Notes: generated by a model not told the origin, from the letters alone. DNA of 64,000 bases from Rhizobium sp. ASV20 (GCF_016429015.1 NZ_JAELTU010000008.1:1-64000), one strand, 5' to 3'; positions 1 to 8,984 are shown, counted from the first letter of the stretch. Translations and numbers: made by a program.

Positions 1-154
1 GAGCACCAATCGCAGCGTCGGCGCCTTCGCCGATAACGAGGACTTCGGTGAATTCTACGGTGCCGCCGGCGGTGACTTCGAGCTTCTCGATGGTCAGCAA
101 GTCGTTTGCTGCCACTCGGTACTGCTTACCGCCGGTCTTGATGACTGCGAACAT
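1..154 (-). CDS. rplU: 50S ribosomal protein L21 (5' part only)
   Basis: The minus strand from position 154 encodes a protein starting [15 protein letters not shown], the highly conserved N-terminus of ribosomal protein L21. L21 binds 23S rRNA in the large subunit. Only about 51 codons are in the window; the gene continues past the left edge. An AAAGGA ribosome binding site lies 6-7 bases before the ATG. In rhizobia rplU is normally followed by rpmA, which would lie outside the window. Confidence 0.95.
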   Translation of the reverse strand, partial: MFAVIKTGGKQYRVAANDLLTIEKLEVTAGGTVEFTEVLVIGEGADAAIGA

Positions 155-460
155 TTTTTATCCTTTCATGTTCGTTCCGGCTCTCTCGCCATAAGGGCGA
201 GTGGCCGTCTTTTTATCAGTCGAAATTTAGCAGGGATCCTGAAAGCTTATGCCTTCAAAAAATATCTGCCGGTGAAGCCCTGCGGGAAGCAGGGCGGGCA
301 AGGCGCGGACTTATCCACACCTATTGCGCCGCACGGATATATAAGCGTCCCTGATCTGTCAAGGCGAAAGGATGAAAAGCTTTCACATTCGCCCTTGCCA
401 TCCTCTCCGACTGTCGCTATGAGACAGCCCGCGCTGAGACACGCGCCGACCAGCATAACC
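155..460. other. Intergenic stretch between rplU and tRNA-Ser
   Basis: About 300 bases hold the rplU leader and presumably the two divergent promoters. TATATA at 338-343 is the best -10-like element in the tRNA direction, but no good -35 sits at the right distance. The open frames here are short and low-complexity, and I see no gene. Confidence 0.5.
185..201 (-). promoter_or_regulatory. Small hairpin in the rplU leader
   Basis: CTCGCC (185-190) pairs perfectly with GGCGAG (196-201) around a 5-base loop, about 30 bases before the rplU start codon on the rplU strand. It could be an mRNA leader structure (r-protein genes are often autoregulated through leaders), but six base pairs can arise by chance. 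The regulatory role is inference. Confidence 0.3.
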
Positions 461-550
461 GGAGAGGTGGCAGAGTGGTCGAATGCACCGCACTCGAAAT
501 GCGGCATACCTGCAAGGGTATCGTGGGTTCAAATCCCACCCTCTCCGCCA
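461..550 (+). tRNA. tRNA-Ser (anticodon CGA)
   Basis: A 90-base class II tRNA with the acceptor pair GGAGAGG/CCTCTCC and an encoded CCA end. The anticodon stem CCGCA/TGCGG closes the loop CTCGAAA, giving anticodon CGA at 495-497, which reads UCG. A long variable arm typical of serine tRNAs lies between the anticodon stem and the T arm (GGGTTCAAATCCC). Confidence 0.97.
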
Positions 551-611
551 TTCTTTAGGCCTTTATTGTCTGAATTACCAAACCGTTTCCGGCTGGAAGC
601 GGCCGAAGCGC

Positions 612-1007
612 TTAATTTTCGGGAAAGCGATAGACCACGTCCGCAAATGATCCTGTCGGGAAGACGTAGAAGAATTTCAGGTTGGCGGATGATTCGTTGC
701 GGATGCCGTGTTCGGCGTTGCCGGGGATGAAGACCGTCGTGCCTGATTTGACCGTGGTTTCCTGACCGTCGATCCGGACGATGCCGGTTCCCTCGAAGAT
801 GAAATAGATTTCCGACGGGTCGTGCCGATGCGGCTTCAGTTCGCCGCCGGGGGAAAGTTCAGCGATGCCGGCGCTCATGCTGTCGGTGGGGGTGATGTCG
901 CTGCTTAGGAGCGTGTGCCAGGAGATGGCACCGTGGACGGGATCGTTCCAGCCGTCGCGCGGGCGTTCCTCGGCGGTGGTGATAACTGCTTGCGATCGCT
1001 TTGTCAT
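612..1007 (-). CDS. Small cupin-domain protein
   Basis: A 131-residue single-domain cupin. The metal-binding motif is visible as HRHDPSEIYFIFEG (about residues 60-73), with the second half around PGNAEHGIRN (about 95-104); together they supply the usual His/Glu metal ligands of the beta-barrel. Such small cupins bind small molecules or catalyse isomerase/dioxygenase-type reactions, and the substrate cannot be told from sequence. GAGGC lies just before the ATG at 1007. It precedes no obvious operon partner; yigZ lies upstream on the same strand about 65 bases away, so the two may be co-transcribed. Confidence 0.8.
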   Translation of the reverse strand: MTKRSQAVITTAEERPRDGWNDPVHGAISWHTLLSSDITPTDSMSAGIAELSPGGELKPHRHDPSEIYFIFEGTGIVRIDGQETTVKSGTTVFIPGNAEHGIRNESSANLKFFYVFPTGSFADVVYRFPEN

Positions 1008-1073
1008 TTTGCCTCAAAACGGTAGTCAGCAACCATGAGAGACGGTGTCACAAAGACTGGGAATGTCAATATT

Positions 1074-1661
1074 CTAGCTGTCCCGGCTGATGATCGCGCG
1101 GCCGCTTGTGATGTCAGTTATCATCCGCACGATGTTGTCGGCATTTGCCGAGGGGAGGCTTAGGGTCAGCACGGCGCCGGTGGCGATGAATTGTTCCGCG
1201 GTTATGCTGGCATCCGGCGATGCGGCGATGCGGGCCTTCAGCAGGGCGAGATCGGAGAACTGCGCCTCTATGCCGATGGAGGTCATGGGCACGATTTTGA
1301 TCTTCTCCGCAGCCTGAAGAGAGAGGGCGGCGGTGCCGCCATAGGCTCTGATCAGCCCACCGCTGCCGAGCAGGACGCCGCCGAACCAGCGGGTGACCAC
1401 GACGACCACGCAGTCCAGCTCCTGCCCGTCGATCGCCTGCAGAATGGGCTTGCCCGCCGTGCCGCTCGGCTCTCCGTCATCGTTGAACCGATAGTTCTGA
1501 CCCATCCGCCATGCCCAGCAATTGTGGTTGGCATCGGCAGCCGAATGTTCGGCAATGAAATCCTTCGCGGCCTGCTCATCCGCCACGGGGCCGGCTATCG
1601 CGAGAAAGCGGCTGCGTTTGATCTCCTGGGAATGGCTGCTGGCGGTCGTGAGCGTAAACAT
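1074..1661 (-). CDS. yigZ: YigZ/IMPACT family protein
   Basis: A 195-residue protein with the IMPACT/YigZ N-terminal signature: KRSRFLA near residue 16, NHNCWAWR near 45, the DGEPSGTAGKPI block near 62-73, and VVVVTRWFGG followed by GSGGLIRAYG. The second half is a ferredoxin-like domain (YigZ C-terminal). Length matches the family. Bacterial YigZ proteins are cytoplasmic and of uncertain biochemical role; the eukaryotic relative IMPACT regulates GCN2. It is preceded only by the convergent end of the iron-type ABC operon, on the same strand. Confidence 0.9.
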   Translation of the reverse strand: MFTLTTASSHSQEIKRSRFLAIAGPVADEQAAKDFIAEHSAADANHNCWAWRMGQNYRFNDDGEPSGTAGKPILQAIDGQELDCVVVVVTRWFGGVLLGSGGLIRAYGGTAALSLQAAEKIKIVPMTSIGIEAQFSDLALLKARIAASPDASITAEQFIATGAVLTLSLPSANADNIVRMITDITSGRAIISRDS

Positions 1662-1780
1662 GTACCGCTCTTAGCGCAGAAATATCAATTTTCCGACAGG
1701 GTTCATTCGAGCGATGGCTCGATCGGGCGTGTCGGAAAGGGGGGTGTCGACCATTAGCCGGCAAATGAGAATTGGATTCG

Positions 1781-3460
1781 CTACTCGGCAACGAGACCGC
1801 TGCGGCGCAGAAGCGCGAGGAAAGCGAGCGGAATGAGTGTGGTGATGATGATCGTCACGAAGGCCATGGCCATGCCGAGGCCGATGGAACCCTGCTCGAA
1901 CTGCCGCCAGATGAAGGTGGCGATGGTCTGCATGCCGACAGGCGCCAGCACGATCGAGGCGACGAGCTCGCGCGATGCTAGCGCGAAGACAAGGAGCATG
2001 GCGGATGCGAGGCTCGGCAGCACCAAGGGCAGCAGAATGCGGCGGAAGACCGTCAGCGTGCCGGCGCCGGCAACGCGGGCGGCGGCCTCGAGATTGTCGC
2101 CGATCTGCTGGAAAGCAGCCGAGGAATAGCGTGCCGTCTGCGGCAGGAGAATGCAGCAATAGGCGAGCAGCAAGATGATGGCGGTATTATAGGGCGTAAA
2201 GGGCAGGCCGGGCATGTTCCAGACGAGGATCAGGCCAACGGCGACGACGATGCCGGGCAGGGCATTGGGCAGCACGGTCATGATGTCGATCAGCAGGCGG
2301 CCGCGCATCTTCGTCTTGACGACGGCGTAGGCCGATGTGACGCCGATTAGGCCTGTCACGACGGCGGTGCCGATGCCGAGCGCCAGGCTGTTGCCGAGCG
2401 CGCCGAGTGCGCCGGCGCTGTTGCCGAAGACGGCTGCGAAATTGTCGAGACCGAGATTGGTGACGACGAGGCCGCGCGAGATCGTCTTCGACAGCGCCGT
2501 GGCGAGGATCGATAGCATGGGCACGCCGGTTGCAAGGAATGAGACGATGCCGAAGGCCAGCAGAACCGGTGCCGTCATTGCGCCGAGCGGCCGCTTGTCC
2601 TTGTTCTGCGGCTTGCCGCTCACCGTTTGGTAGGAGCGTCGCGACAAGATCCTGCGCTGGATGAGGAATGCGATCAGCGAGATGATGACGAGGGTCAGCG
2701 ACAGGATGGCGGCGCCGGGCAGGTCGATCGGCCAGTCGCCGATGCGGGTGTCGATGCCGGTGACGAGAACCTGGAAGCCCGCGCGGCGGCCGAGCGCTGC
2801 CGGCGTGCCGTATTCCTCGATCGCAGCGGCGAAGACGAGCAGCAGGCTGGCGGCAAGGCCGGGGGCGGATAGCGGCAGCGTGATGCGCCAGAAGGCGCGT
2901 GCCGGCGAGGCACCGAAGACGCGACCGACATCGGCATAGCGGGCGCCGACGGCCTCTACCGTACGCGAAACGGCGAAATAGACGACCGGAAAGGTGTTGA
3001 AGGTCATGACCACGGTCATGCCCGTCAGCGAGAAGAGGGTTGAGGCGAGATTGAAACCCGCAAGCTGCTCCAGATAGCCGCGTGGTTGCAGCGTCATGAT
3101 CCAGCCGAGCGTGGCGATATAGGGCGGGATCATGAAGGGGGTGAGCAGAAGCACATCCCACAGCGGCGCGAAGGGAATGCGGTAAAGCGCGCGCAACACG
3201 CCGAGGGGAACGGCGACAAGGGCCGAGGCTAAAACGACGGCACAACCGAGAATGACCGTGTTCGCGGTCATGCCGAGAAGCGCTTCATCGGCCAGTGTCT
3301 TGCCGATGGCTGAAAAGGGTGCTGCAAACGAACCTTGCCCCAGCGAGGGAAAGATGGCCTGCAGCACGACGGCGGCGAGAGGAAAGGCGACGATGATGAT
3401 CAGCCCAAGGCCTGCGAGCCACGCTGCCGGCATCGGAGCGCCTGTTCCCTTCGTCTTCAT
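1781..3460 (-). CDS. Iron(III)-type ABC transporter permease (double domain)
   Basis: A 559-residue integral membrane protein with two tandem BPD-transport (MetI-like) permease domains, as in FbpB/SfuB/ThiP: residues about 60-260 and 340-545, each with an EAA-type loop (for example the segment around ARVFGASPARAFWRITLP and that around AARVAGAGTLTVFRRILLP). About twelve hydrophobic segments are visible. It is the last gene of a three-gene minus-strand operon and starts 12 bases after the stop of the binding-protein gene. It probably forms the inner-membrane channel for ferric iron; thiamine or 2-aminoethylphosphonate systems share this architecture, so the substrate is inferred. Confidence 0.88.
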   Translation of the reverse strand: MKTKGTGAPMPAAWLAGLGLIIIVAFPLAAVVLQAIFPSLGQGSFAAPFSAIGKTLADEALLGMTANTVILGCAVVLASALVAVPLGVLRALYRIPFAPLWDVLLLTPFMIPPYIATLGWIMTLQPRGYLEQLAGFNLASTLFSLTGMTVVMTFNTFPVVYFAVSRTVEAVGARYADVGRVFGASPARAFWRITLPLSAPGLAASLLLVFAAAIEEYGTPAALGRRAGFQVLVTGIDTRIGDWPIDLPGAAILSLTLVIISLIAFLIQRRILSRRSYQTVSGKPQNKDKRPLGAMTAPVLLAFGIVSFLATGVPMLSILATALSKTISRGLVVTNLGLDNFAAVFGNSAGALGALGNSLALGIGTAVVTGLIGVTSAYAVVKTKMRGRLLIDIMTVLPNALPGIVVAVGLILVWNMPGLPFTPYNTAIILLLAYCCILLPQTARYSSAAFQQIGDNLEAAARVAGAGTLTVFRRILLPLVLPSLASAMLLVFALASRELVASIVLAPVGMQTIATFIWRQFEQGSIGLGMAMAFVTIIITTLIPLAFLALLRRSGLVAE

Positions 3461-3471
3461 CGTATAAAGCC

Positions 3472-4431
3472 TTACTTGCTGCCGAACAGATCGCCGACCT
3501 GTTTCAGGATTTCCTTGCGCTTGCCGTAGACGGCGTTGACGTCGTAATCGAGCAGCTTGAGATCGCTGACGAGGGGACGCGAAGCCGGGATGTCGGAGCG
3601 GGCCGGCATCAGGAAGGTGCCGGCAACGAGCTTCTGGCCTTCATCCGACAGCATGTAGTCGACGAATTTCTTGGCCTCGTCCTGATGCTTCGACCAGTTT
3701 AGGATCATGACCGGACGCGGCGCGATGACGGTGCCCGACTGCGGGAAGACGACGTCGATGCTTTCGCCCTTGGCCTTGGCGGCGAAGGTTATGTAGTCGA
3801 CCGCGCCGAAGACGGCGGCCTTGGCACCCTGCAGCACCGGGTTCAGCGCCTCGGCATTGGCGCCAGCAACGATGGCGCCGTTGCCCTTGAGATCCTTGAA
3901 GAGCTTATAGTCGTCCTTGCCGCCAAGGGCCGCCGTCAGCTCGAAGGAGGAGCCGGACTGGGCAGGATCGGGAATATTGACGAGATCCTTGAACTCGGGC
4001 TTGGCGAGATCGGTCCATTCCTTCGGCTGGGACGTGCCGCTCTTGGTGTTCCAGGCAATGCCGAGCGCCGAGACGCCCTGCGCAACCGCCGTATCGGTCT
4101 TCAGGAATGCCGGGACCTTTTCGGCATTCGGGCTGGTGTAGGAGACGAGCCAGCCGCGCTTGGCGAAATCGGTTGCCGTGTCCCAGGATGCGGAGATCAG
4201 CACGTCGACGACGGGGTTGGCGGCTTCGGCTTCGATGCGTGCCATGACCTTGCCGGTCGTTGCCTGGAAGACATTGACCTTGATGCCGCTCTGCGCGGTA
4301 AAGCCGGCCGAAAGCTTGTCGATGAGGTTCTGCGGGCCTGCGGTGTAGACGGTGATATCGGCATGGGCGACACCAGCGAGAAGGGTGGTCGACAGCGCAA
4401 AAATAGCAATGGTTTTCAGCGGTTTAAACAT
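3472..4431 (-). CDS. Periplasmic iron(III)-type ABC binding protein
   Basis: A 319-residue extracellular solute-binding protein of the FbpA/AfuA/phosphonate type. It begins MFKPLKTIAIFALS and has a clear signal peptide ending near AGVAHA/DITVYTAGPQ. The family block GVSALGIAWNTK, followed by PKEWTDLAKPEFKDLVNIPDP, is present. I chose the ATG at 4431 over an in-frame one further upstream because it has a GGAGAAA site 8 bases away and starts directly with the signal peptide. It lies between the ATPase and permease genes of the same operon. Confidence 0.88.
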   Translation of the reverse strand: MFKPLKTIAIFALSTTLLAGVAHADITVYTAGPQNLIDKLSAGFTAQSGIKVNVFQATTGKVMARIEAEAANPVVDVLISASWDTATDFAKRGWLVSYTSPNAEKVPAFLKTDTAVAQGVSALGIAWNTKSGTSQPKEWTDLAKPEFKDLVNIPDPAQSGSSFELTAALGGKDDYKLFKDLKGNGAIVAGANAEALNPVLQGAKAAVFGAVDYITFAAKAKGESIDVVFPQSGTVIAPRPVMILNWSKHQDEAKKFVDYMLSDEGQKLVAGTFLMPARSDIPASRPLVSDLKLLDYDVNAVYGKRKEILKQVGDLFGSK

Positions 4432-4463
4432 AATTTTTTCTCCATGACTTCGTGATGTTCCTG

Positions 4464-5534
4464 CTAGAACCACAGGATGCTGTTGGCATCGACCGAGAGA
4501 CCGATCTGTTCGCCTGGCCGAATCTTGATCGGGCTCAAAACCTGCAGTTCGACGCCCGTCGTGCCGTGCGGTGCGGCGGTGACGAGGTGACCGTCACCCC
4601 GGAAATGCGAGCGCAAGGCCGTCGCCGGCAGGCTTGGCCAGGTGCTCTCACCGATCGAGATGGCGCGTGTCGGAATGAGGATTCTGGCCTTTTCCTGTCC
4701 AGGGCGCGCTGCGCCCGACAGAACGTGCGGGCTTCCGGCCAGCCGCCAGCCATTGTCGTGCCATTCCAGATGCGCCGTGCTGCCAAGCCGCAGGAACTCG
4801 GCGACCTCAGGCGAAGCCGGGCTTTCGATCAGGATATCCGGCGAAGCAAGCTGGGCAATCCTGCCGGATCGCATGATAGCGACTTCGTCTGCGAGCGTCA
4901 GGGCTTCGCTGTGGTCATGCGTCACGTAGATTGCCGTCAGCCCAAGCGTGCCGATCAATTCGGCAAGCTCGCCGACCATGCTTTCACGCAATTCGCGATC
5001 GAGATTGGACAGCGGTTCGTCGAACAGGATGAGCTGCGGCTCGGCAACGATCGCGCGGGCGATGGCGACGCGCTGCTGCTGGCCGCCGGAAAGGTCGCTC
5101 GGTCGGCGATGGGCAAGAGCCGCCAGACCGACGCGTTCCAGTGCCCGAATGGTGCGCCGCTCGCGCTCGGCTTTCGAAACGCCGCGCATTTCAAGCGGGA
5201 AGGAGACATTGCCGCCAACCGTCAGATGCGGCCATAGCGCGTAGTCTTGGAACACCATGCCAAGGTTGCGTCTCTCAGGCGGTACGAAGGTCCTTGCCGC
5301 CGCATCGGCGACCACCTGGCCCGAAATGGCTATGTTGCCTTTGGTCGGGGCAAGAAGGCCAGCGACCAGGCGCAGAAGGGTGGTCTTGCCACAGCCGGAA
5401 GGCCCGAGCAAAGCAAGCGTTCGTCCCTTGGCGAGCGAAAGGTCGATGCCGCCCAGAACAATCGTCTTGTCGTAATGAAGTTCCAATCCTGTTGCCGAAA
5501 CGGCAGCCTGGATCCGGCTCGTGTCACTTGTCAT
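4464..5534 (-). CDS. Iron(III)-type ABC transporter ATP-binding protein
   Basis: A 356-residue ATPase of the FbpC/PotA/CysA class. Walker [10 protein letters not shown] lies near residue 46, the Q-loop in [10 protein letters not shown], the signature LSGGQQQR near 145, Walker [13 protein letters not shown] and the switch histidine in YVTHDHSEA. The last ~110 residues form a TOBE-type regulatory tail. The frame is open 60 codons further upstream, but that stretch is Arg/His-rich and unlike the family, so ATG 5534 is preferred. First gene of the operon ATPase - binding protein - permease. No iron box could be identified upstream. Confidence 0.88.
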   Translation of the reverse strand: MTSDTSRIQAAVSATGLELHYDKTIVLGGIDLSLAKGRTLALLGPSGCGKTTLLRLVAGLLAPTKGNIAISGQVVADAAARTFVPPERRNLGMVFQDYALWPHLTVGGNVSFPLEMRGVSKAERERRTIRALERVGLAALAHRRPSDLSGGQQQRVAIARAIVAEPQLILFDEPLSNLDRELRESMVGELAELIGTLGLTAIYVTHDHSEALTLADEVAIMRSGRIAQLASPDILIESPASPEVAEFLRLGSTAHLEWHDNGWRLAGSPHVLSGAARPGQEKARILIPTRAISIGESTWPSLPATALRSHFRGDGHLVTAAPHGTTGVELQVLSPIKIRPGEQIGLSVDANSILWF

Positions 5535-6067
5535 CGGAAAATCGGTGTTTCTTAAATCTACAAGCCTGAGTAGAGGCGCAGCATGACAGCGACGTGACAA
5601 TGGTGTGACGAATTTACTGCGAGATAGGCGGTCGTGGGATGTGATTCCGGTTAAATGCAATCTATGAATGAGTTTGGTGCATCGACAATGTAATCCAAGT
5701 TGATTTCGCGCCAAATTGTCAATGGAATGCTGTATTCAACTAATAAATAAGATTTTGATCGATTAGATTGGCAATACAGACATTCGGTTTTGATGTGACG
5801 GAAGGGGTTTACTCTTCTTCTTAATCGGTTATTGAGCCCTCAATCTCATCTGTTCAGCTCTGCTTCGTCTCGACCTGTAATGGAACTGTAGGAGTGGTGG
5901 GCGGGCGGCAGAATAAGCTGCGCGTCGGCTTCGCAATTCCTTTGCAACTTCGAGAGGGGAATGGGCTTCGCGGATGAATGTGCCTTCGAAGCCCGATCTC
6001 AGGGGCTGGGCATCGATCGAATGGCGCGATATCAGGGACCGATTTTTTGAGCCGAGAAAGCACCGTA
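5535..6067. other. Intergenic region between the ABC operon and the diguanylate cyclase
   Basis: About 530 bases between divergent genes, locally A+T rich around 5690-5770. It must hold both promoters, but I see no convincing -35/-10 pair, Fur/Irr/RirA box or gene. The open frames across 5829-6239 on the minus strand overlap the cyclase start and look like shadows. Confidence 0.4.
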
Positions 6068-7432
6068 ATGCCTGAACGTATCGCACGCGAATGGAACAGC
6101 CTTGTCGAGCGGACGTCGACGGAAACGCACGAGATCGTCTATGCGATCGTCCACGAACACGAAGACGAGTTACGGCAGCGCTACAGAGCCTATCTGGAAG
6201 GGGATCCCGATCTTGCATCCCTGGTTGGCGAAGGCGCAAACCTGGCGGCCTTCACCACACGGTTCCTGGAGTGGATGAAGAAGCTTGTCGATCCGAGAGC
6301 GACGTCGGGCCAGATCTTCTTCTCGGAGCAGGATAGCATCGGTGAAGCCATGGCGCGCATCGGCTTTCCGCCGCACGCGGTCTCGCGGTCGATCCGCAAG
6401 ATCAAGCTTTGGTTCCTGCGGCACCTGGCGGAGGCCGATGTGTCGCGGCAGCAGCTGGTCGATGCGATGGCCTTCGTTATCGGGCTGTTTGACATTGCGC
6501 TGGAGGTTCGCGAGGAGAGCTATCAGAAGGGCGTCGCCTCCAATGCGCGGGTGAACGAGGCCTACCGTCTTCATCTGCTGGGGCAGAATCTGGCGATGGA
6601 GCGGGAGCGGCAAAGGGCTGCCCTCATGGAGTGGGGCCACGGCCTTCTCGCCACTTTCTATCAAAATGCCGCTTCCAGCGAACTTCCTCGGCTTTGGAAG
6701 AGTGAATTCGGCCTATGGCTGAACCACAAGGCCCACATCCTCTTCGAACGCGAGCCGAAGCTTGAGCTTATCAAGCAGCTCGTCAACAAGGTCGATGGCG
6801 AACTGGTTCCTGCGTTGGAGCGGGCGAGTTTCGAGGATCGGTCCCAGATCCGCGACGGAGCGGGAAGGATCGAAGAGGAGCTGTCAGCAATCAAGTTCTT
6901 GCTGAATGGTATCTTCGAAGCGCATATCGAGGTCGAGAGTGGCCGCGACCCGCTCACGCAGCTGCTGACGCGCCGGTTCATGCCGTCAGTGCTGATGCGC
7001 GAGATACAGTTGCAGAAAACGCCTGCCGCGACAGGCTTCTGCGTACTTCTGCTGGATATCGATCACTTCAAGCGCATCAACGATACGCATGGCCATAAGG
7101 TCGGCGATGTGGCGCTAAGGTCGGTTGCCACCGCAATGACGGAAAGCGTCCGGCAAACGGATTTCCTCTTCCGCTATGGCGGTGAAGAGATGCTGATCGT
7201 GCTTGTGGAGTGCGACGAAGCGATGGGCATGCAAGTCGCGGAAAAAATCCGCGCGCAGATCGCGAAGCTTTCCATCCCGCTTGCCGATGGCGACAGGCTT
7301 GCCGTCACTGTCAGCATCGGGGTTGCCGCCTTCAAGGAAGAGCTCGACTACGAGCGCATCCTGGCGCGTGCCGACAAGGCTGTCTATGATGCCAAGGAAG
7401 CCGGGCGAAACAGGATCGTCGCGGCGGCTTGA
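6068..7432 (+). CDS. DosC-like globin-coupled diguanylate cyclase without the expected heme histidine
   Basis: A 454-residue protein with the three-part layout of E. coli DosC: an N-terminal globin-sensor-like domain (about 1-155), a middle linker domain (about 195-290, with EFGLWLNHKAH matching DosC DFGLWFNHKG) and a C-terminal GGDEF domain (about 295-454). The active site is intact: DIDHFKRIND, RYGGEEM, and an RQTD inhibitory c-di-GMP site five residues before GGEEM. In the globin part, DosC has VHARIGIP with the heme-ligating His98; here the same stretch reads AMARIGFP, so the proximal position is Met95. It should make c-di-GMP, but whether it senses oxygen through heme is doubtful. I chose the ATG at 6068; the frame is open 30 codons upstream. 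Confidence 0.85.
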   Translation: MPERIAREWNSLVERTSTETHEIVYAIVHEHEDELRQRYRAYLEGDPDLASLVGEGANLAAFTTRFLEWMKKLVDPRATSGQIFFSEQDSIGEAMARIGFPPHAVSRSIRKIKLWFLRHLAEADVSRQQLVDAMAFVIGLFDIALEVREESYQKGVASNARVNEAYRLHLLGQNLAMERERQRAALMEWGHGLLATFYQNAASSELPRLWKSEFGLWLNHKAHILFEREPKLELIKQLVNKVDGELVPALERASFEDRSQIRDGAGRIEEELSAIKFLLNGIFEAHIEVESGRDPLTQLLTRRFMPSVLMREIQLQKTPAATGFCVLLLDIDHFKRINDTHGHKVGDVALRSVATAMTESVRQTDFLFRYGGEEMLIVLVECDEAMGMQVAEKIRAQIAKLSIPLADGDRLAVTVSIGVAAFKEELDYERILARADKAVYDAKEAGRNRIVAAA

Positions 7433-7518
7433 CGGCGATGATACCGGGCCACATCGCAAAACCACGGTGCAATTTCGAGGGTGCGCCGTCGTTACACGCC
7501 GGCTGGCATGACGTCCAA

Positions 7519-7552
7519 ATTTCATAGTTCGGCCGTAACCGAACTATGAAAT
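7519..7552. promoter_or_regulatory. Perfect 14-bp inverted repeat before the flavin reductase gene
   Basis: ATTTCATAGTTCGG (7519-7532) is followed after CCGTAA by its exact complement (7539-7552), ending 42 bases before the ATG at 7595. A run of thymines after the repeat is missing, so it is a poor terminator for the upstream cyclase gene and a better candidate for a repressor operator. The cognate regulator is unknown. Confidence 0.6.
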
Positions 7553-7594
7553 GCGCAGCTGGACTAAATTGCAGCTCTCAAAGGAGAGTTTGCA

Positions 7595-8257
7595 ATGTTG
7601 ATCAACGCAGCCGCGTCCACGTCCGCCGAGAGTACCGGCGAGCATATCGTCATCAAGCCGAGCGTGCTCTATGTCGGTACGCCTGTCGTGCTGATTACCA
7701 GCCTTAATCCCGATGGTACGACGAATATCTCGCCCATGTCCTCGGCCTGGGCGCTGTTCGACCGCATGGTTCTCGGCCTGACAGCCACGAGCAAGGGGAG
7801 GGAAAACGCCATGCGCGAGCGGCAGCTGGTGTTGAATTTCCCGTCTCCGGATCTTTGGCCCAAAATAGAAGCGCTGGCCCCGACCACCGGCCGCAATCCG
7901 GTCCCGTCGCACAAGGAAAAGATCGGCTACCGTTTCGAGGCTGATAAATTCGACGTATCCGGCTTTACACCGCAGGCGTCGGAGCTTGTCCGGCCGTTGC
8001 GCATAGCCGAATGCCCGATCCAGCTGGAGGCCGAGGTCGTCGCCTCGCATGAACCCGGCGGCGAGTGGCCCGCAGAGCGGCAGGAGGATTTCTGGATCAT
8101 CGAGACGAAGGTGCTCCGCGTTCACGCACATCGGGACATTGTCATCCCGGGCACGAACCATATCGATACCGGCCGATGGAGCCCGCTGCTTTATGTATTC
8201 CGCCACTATTTCGGCACCGGTCCGGATCTTGGTCGTACGTTCAAAGCCGAGGCATGA
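7595..8257 (+). CDS. Flavin reductase-like / FMN-binding split-barrel protein
   Basis: A 220-residue protein of the flavin-reductase-like (flavoredoxin) family. The N-terminal segment PVVLITSLNPDGTTNISPMSS and the downstream LVLNFPS block are the FMN-binding core of the split barrel. Such proteins bind FMN and either reduce flavin for a partner oxygenase or act on small molecules; no partner gene is adjacent. AAGGAGAG sits at 7581-7588 before the ATG. The strong inverted repeat upstream suggests that it is a dedicated regulated unit. Confidence 0.8.
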   Translation: MLINAAASTSAESTGEHIVIKPSVLYVGTPVVLITSLNPDGTTNISPMSSAWALFDRMVLGLTATSKGRENAMRERQLVLNFPSPDLWPKIEALAPTTGRNPVPSHKEKIGYRFEADKFDVSGFTPQASELVRPLRIAECPIQLEAEVVASHEPGGEWPAERQEDFWIIETKVLRVHAHRDIVIPGTNHIDTGRWSPLLYVFRHYFGTGPDLGRTFKAEA

Positions 8258-8303
8258 CGTGCCCTTGGCGGATCGTTCCTGCCGGCATTGCAGCGTCGGC
8301 GGG

Positions 8304-8909
8304 TTACTTCATGGTTTCGGCACCATGGATCAACAGATCGAGGCCCCGTTCGAAAAATACCTCGTGGCCATTCGCGCGATAATGCGCGATCGCCTTGGCA
8401 AGATTCGGATGGTTTTCAGCTGCGGTGTCGAGATCTGAACGGGTCGATGCGTCTGTCGTATCGGCCTGTTCTTCCAGAACGCAGCCCACCACATAGCGAC
8501 CGATCGCGATCTGCAGCTCCAGCGCCTGACCGGGCGTGAAGCCTGCCTCGCACAGGCAGCCGAGCTGGATCTCGATCGTGTCGAGATCCGAGGGATCGGC
8601 CTCCGTGCCTGCGTGGACGCGCGCGCCGTCGCGCCATGTGAGCAAGGCAGAGCGGAAGCTGCGGGCGTTGGCGCGCAGAAAATCCTGCCAGGTCTCGCCG
8701 GGCAGGGGAGTGCGGCGCGTGTGGTTTCGTTTCAGCATCTCCATATTCATCGCCGCCAGCAGGTTCTGCTTGCCCTTGAAATGCCAGTAGAGCGCCGGCT
8801 GCTGCACGCCGAGGCGCTGCGCGATCAGCCGCGTCGACAGCCCGTCGATGCCCACGTCGTTCAAGATGGTCAGCGCCGTGTCGACGATCTGGGCCCGGTC
8901 GATTTTCAT
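8304..8909 (-). CDS. tetR: TetR-family repressor of the tetracycline-resistance class
   Basis: A 201-residue repressor. The helix-turn-helix is near residues 25-46 (GLSTRLIAQRLGVQQPALYWHFKGK), very like the DNA-reading helix of TetR (QPTLYWHVKNK). The C-terminal half resembles the TetR C-terminal drug-binding domain. It is divergent from a TetA-type efflux gene with two matching operators in the 75-base gap, so it almost certainly represses both itself and the pump. A TGGAGA site precedes the ATG at 8909. Confidence 0.88.
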   Translation of the reverse strand: MKIDRAQIVDTALTILNDVGIDGLSTRLIAQRLGVQQPALYWHFKGKQNLLAAMNMEMLKRNHTRRTPLPGETWQDFLRANARSFRSALLTWRDGARVHAGTEADPSDLDTIEIQLGCLCEAGFTPGQALELQIAIGRYVVGCVLEEQADTTDASTRSDLDTAAENHPNLAKAIAHYRANGHEVFFERGLDLLIHGAETMK

Positions 8910-8941
8910 CGCATCTCCAATTGACAGCTTACAGGCCGTAA

Positions 8942-8956
8942 TTTATCAGCGATAAA
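8942..8956. promoter_or_regulatory. tet-type operator 1
   Basis: TTTATCAGCGATAAA is an interrupted palindrome whose half site TTATC-N3-GATAA closely follows the classical tet operator core (TATCA-N-TGATA). It lies 33 bases before the tetR ATG and overlaps the divergent promoter region. Confidence 0.75.
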
Positions 8957-8960
8957 GTTC

Positions 8961-8975
8961 CTTATCAACGATAAA
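8961..8975. promoter_or_regulatory. tet-type operator 2
   Basis: CTTATCAACGATAAA is the second copy, sharing TTATC-ANC-GATAA with operator 1. The two centres are 19 bases apart, about two helical turns, so two repressor dimers could sit on the same face. The site ends 9 bases before the tetA ATG, so bound repressor would block tetA transcription start. Confidence 0.75.
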
Positions 8976-8984
8976 TTCTGCACT

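Noticed and set aside
7519..7552. Terminator for the diguanylate cyclase gene
   Set aside because: The stem is A+T rich and not followed by a T-run; operator is the better reading.
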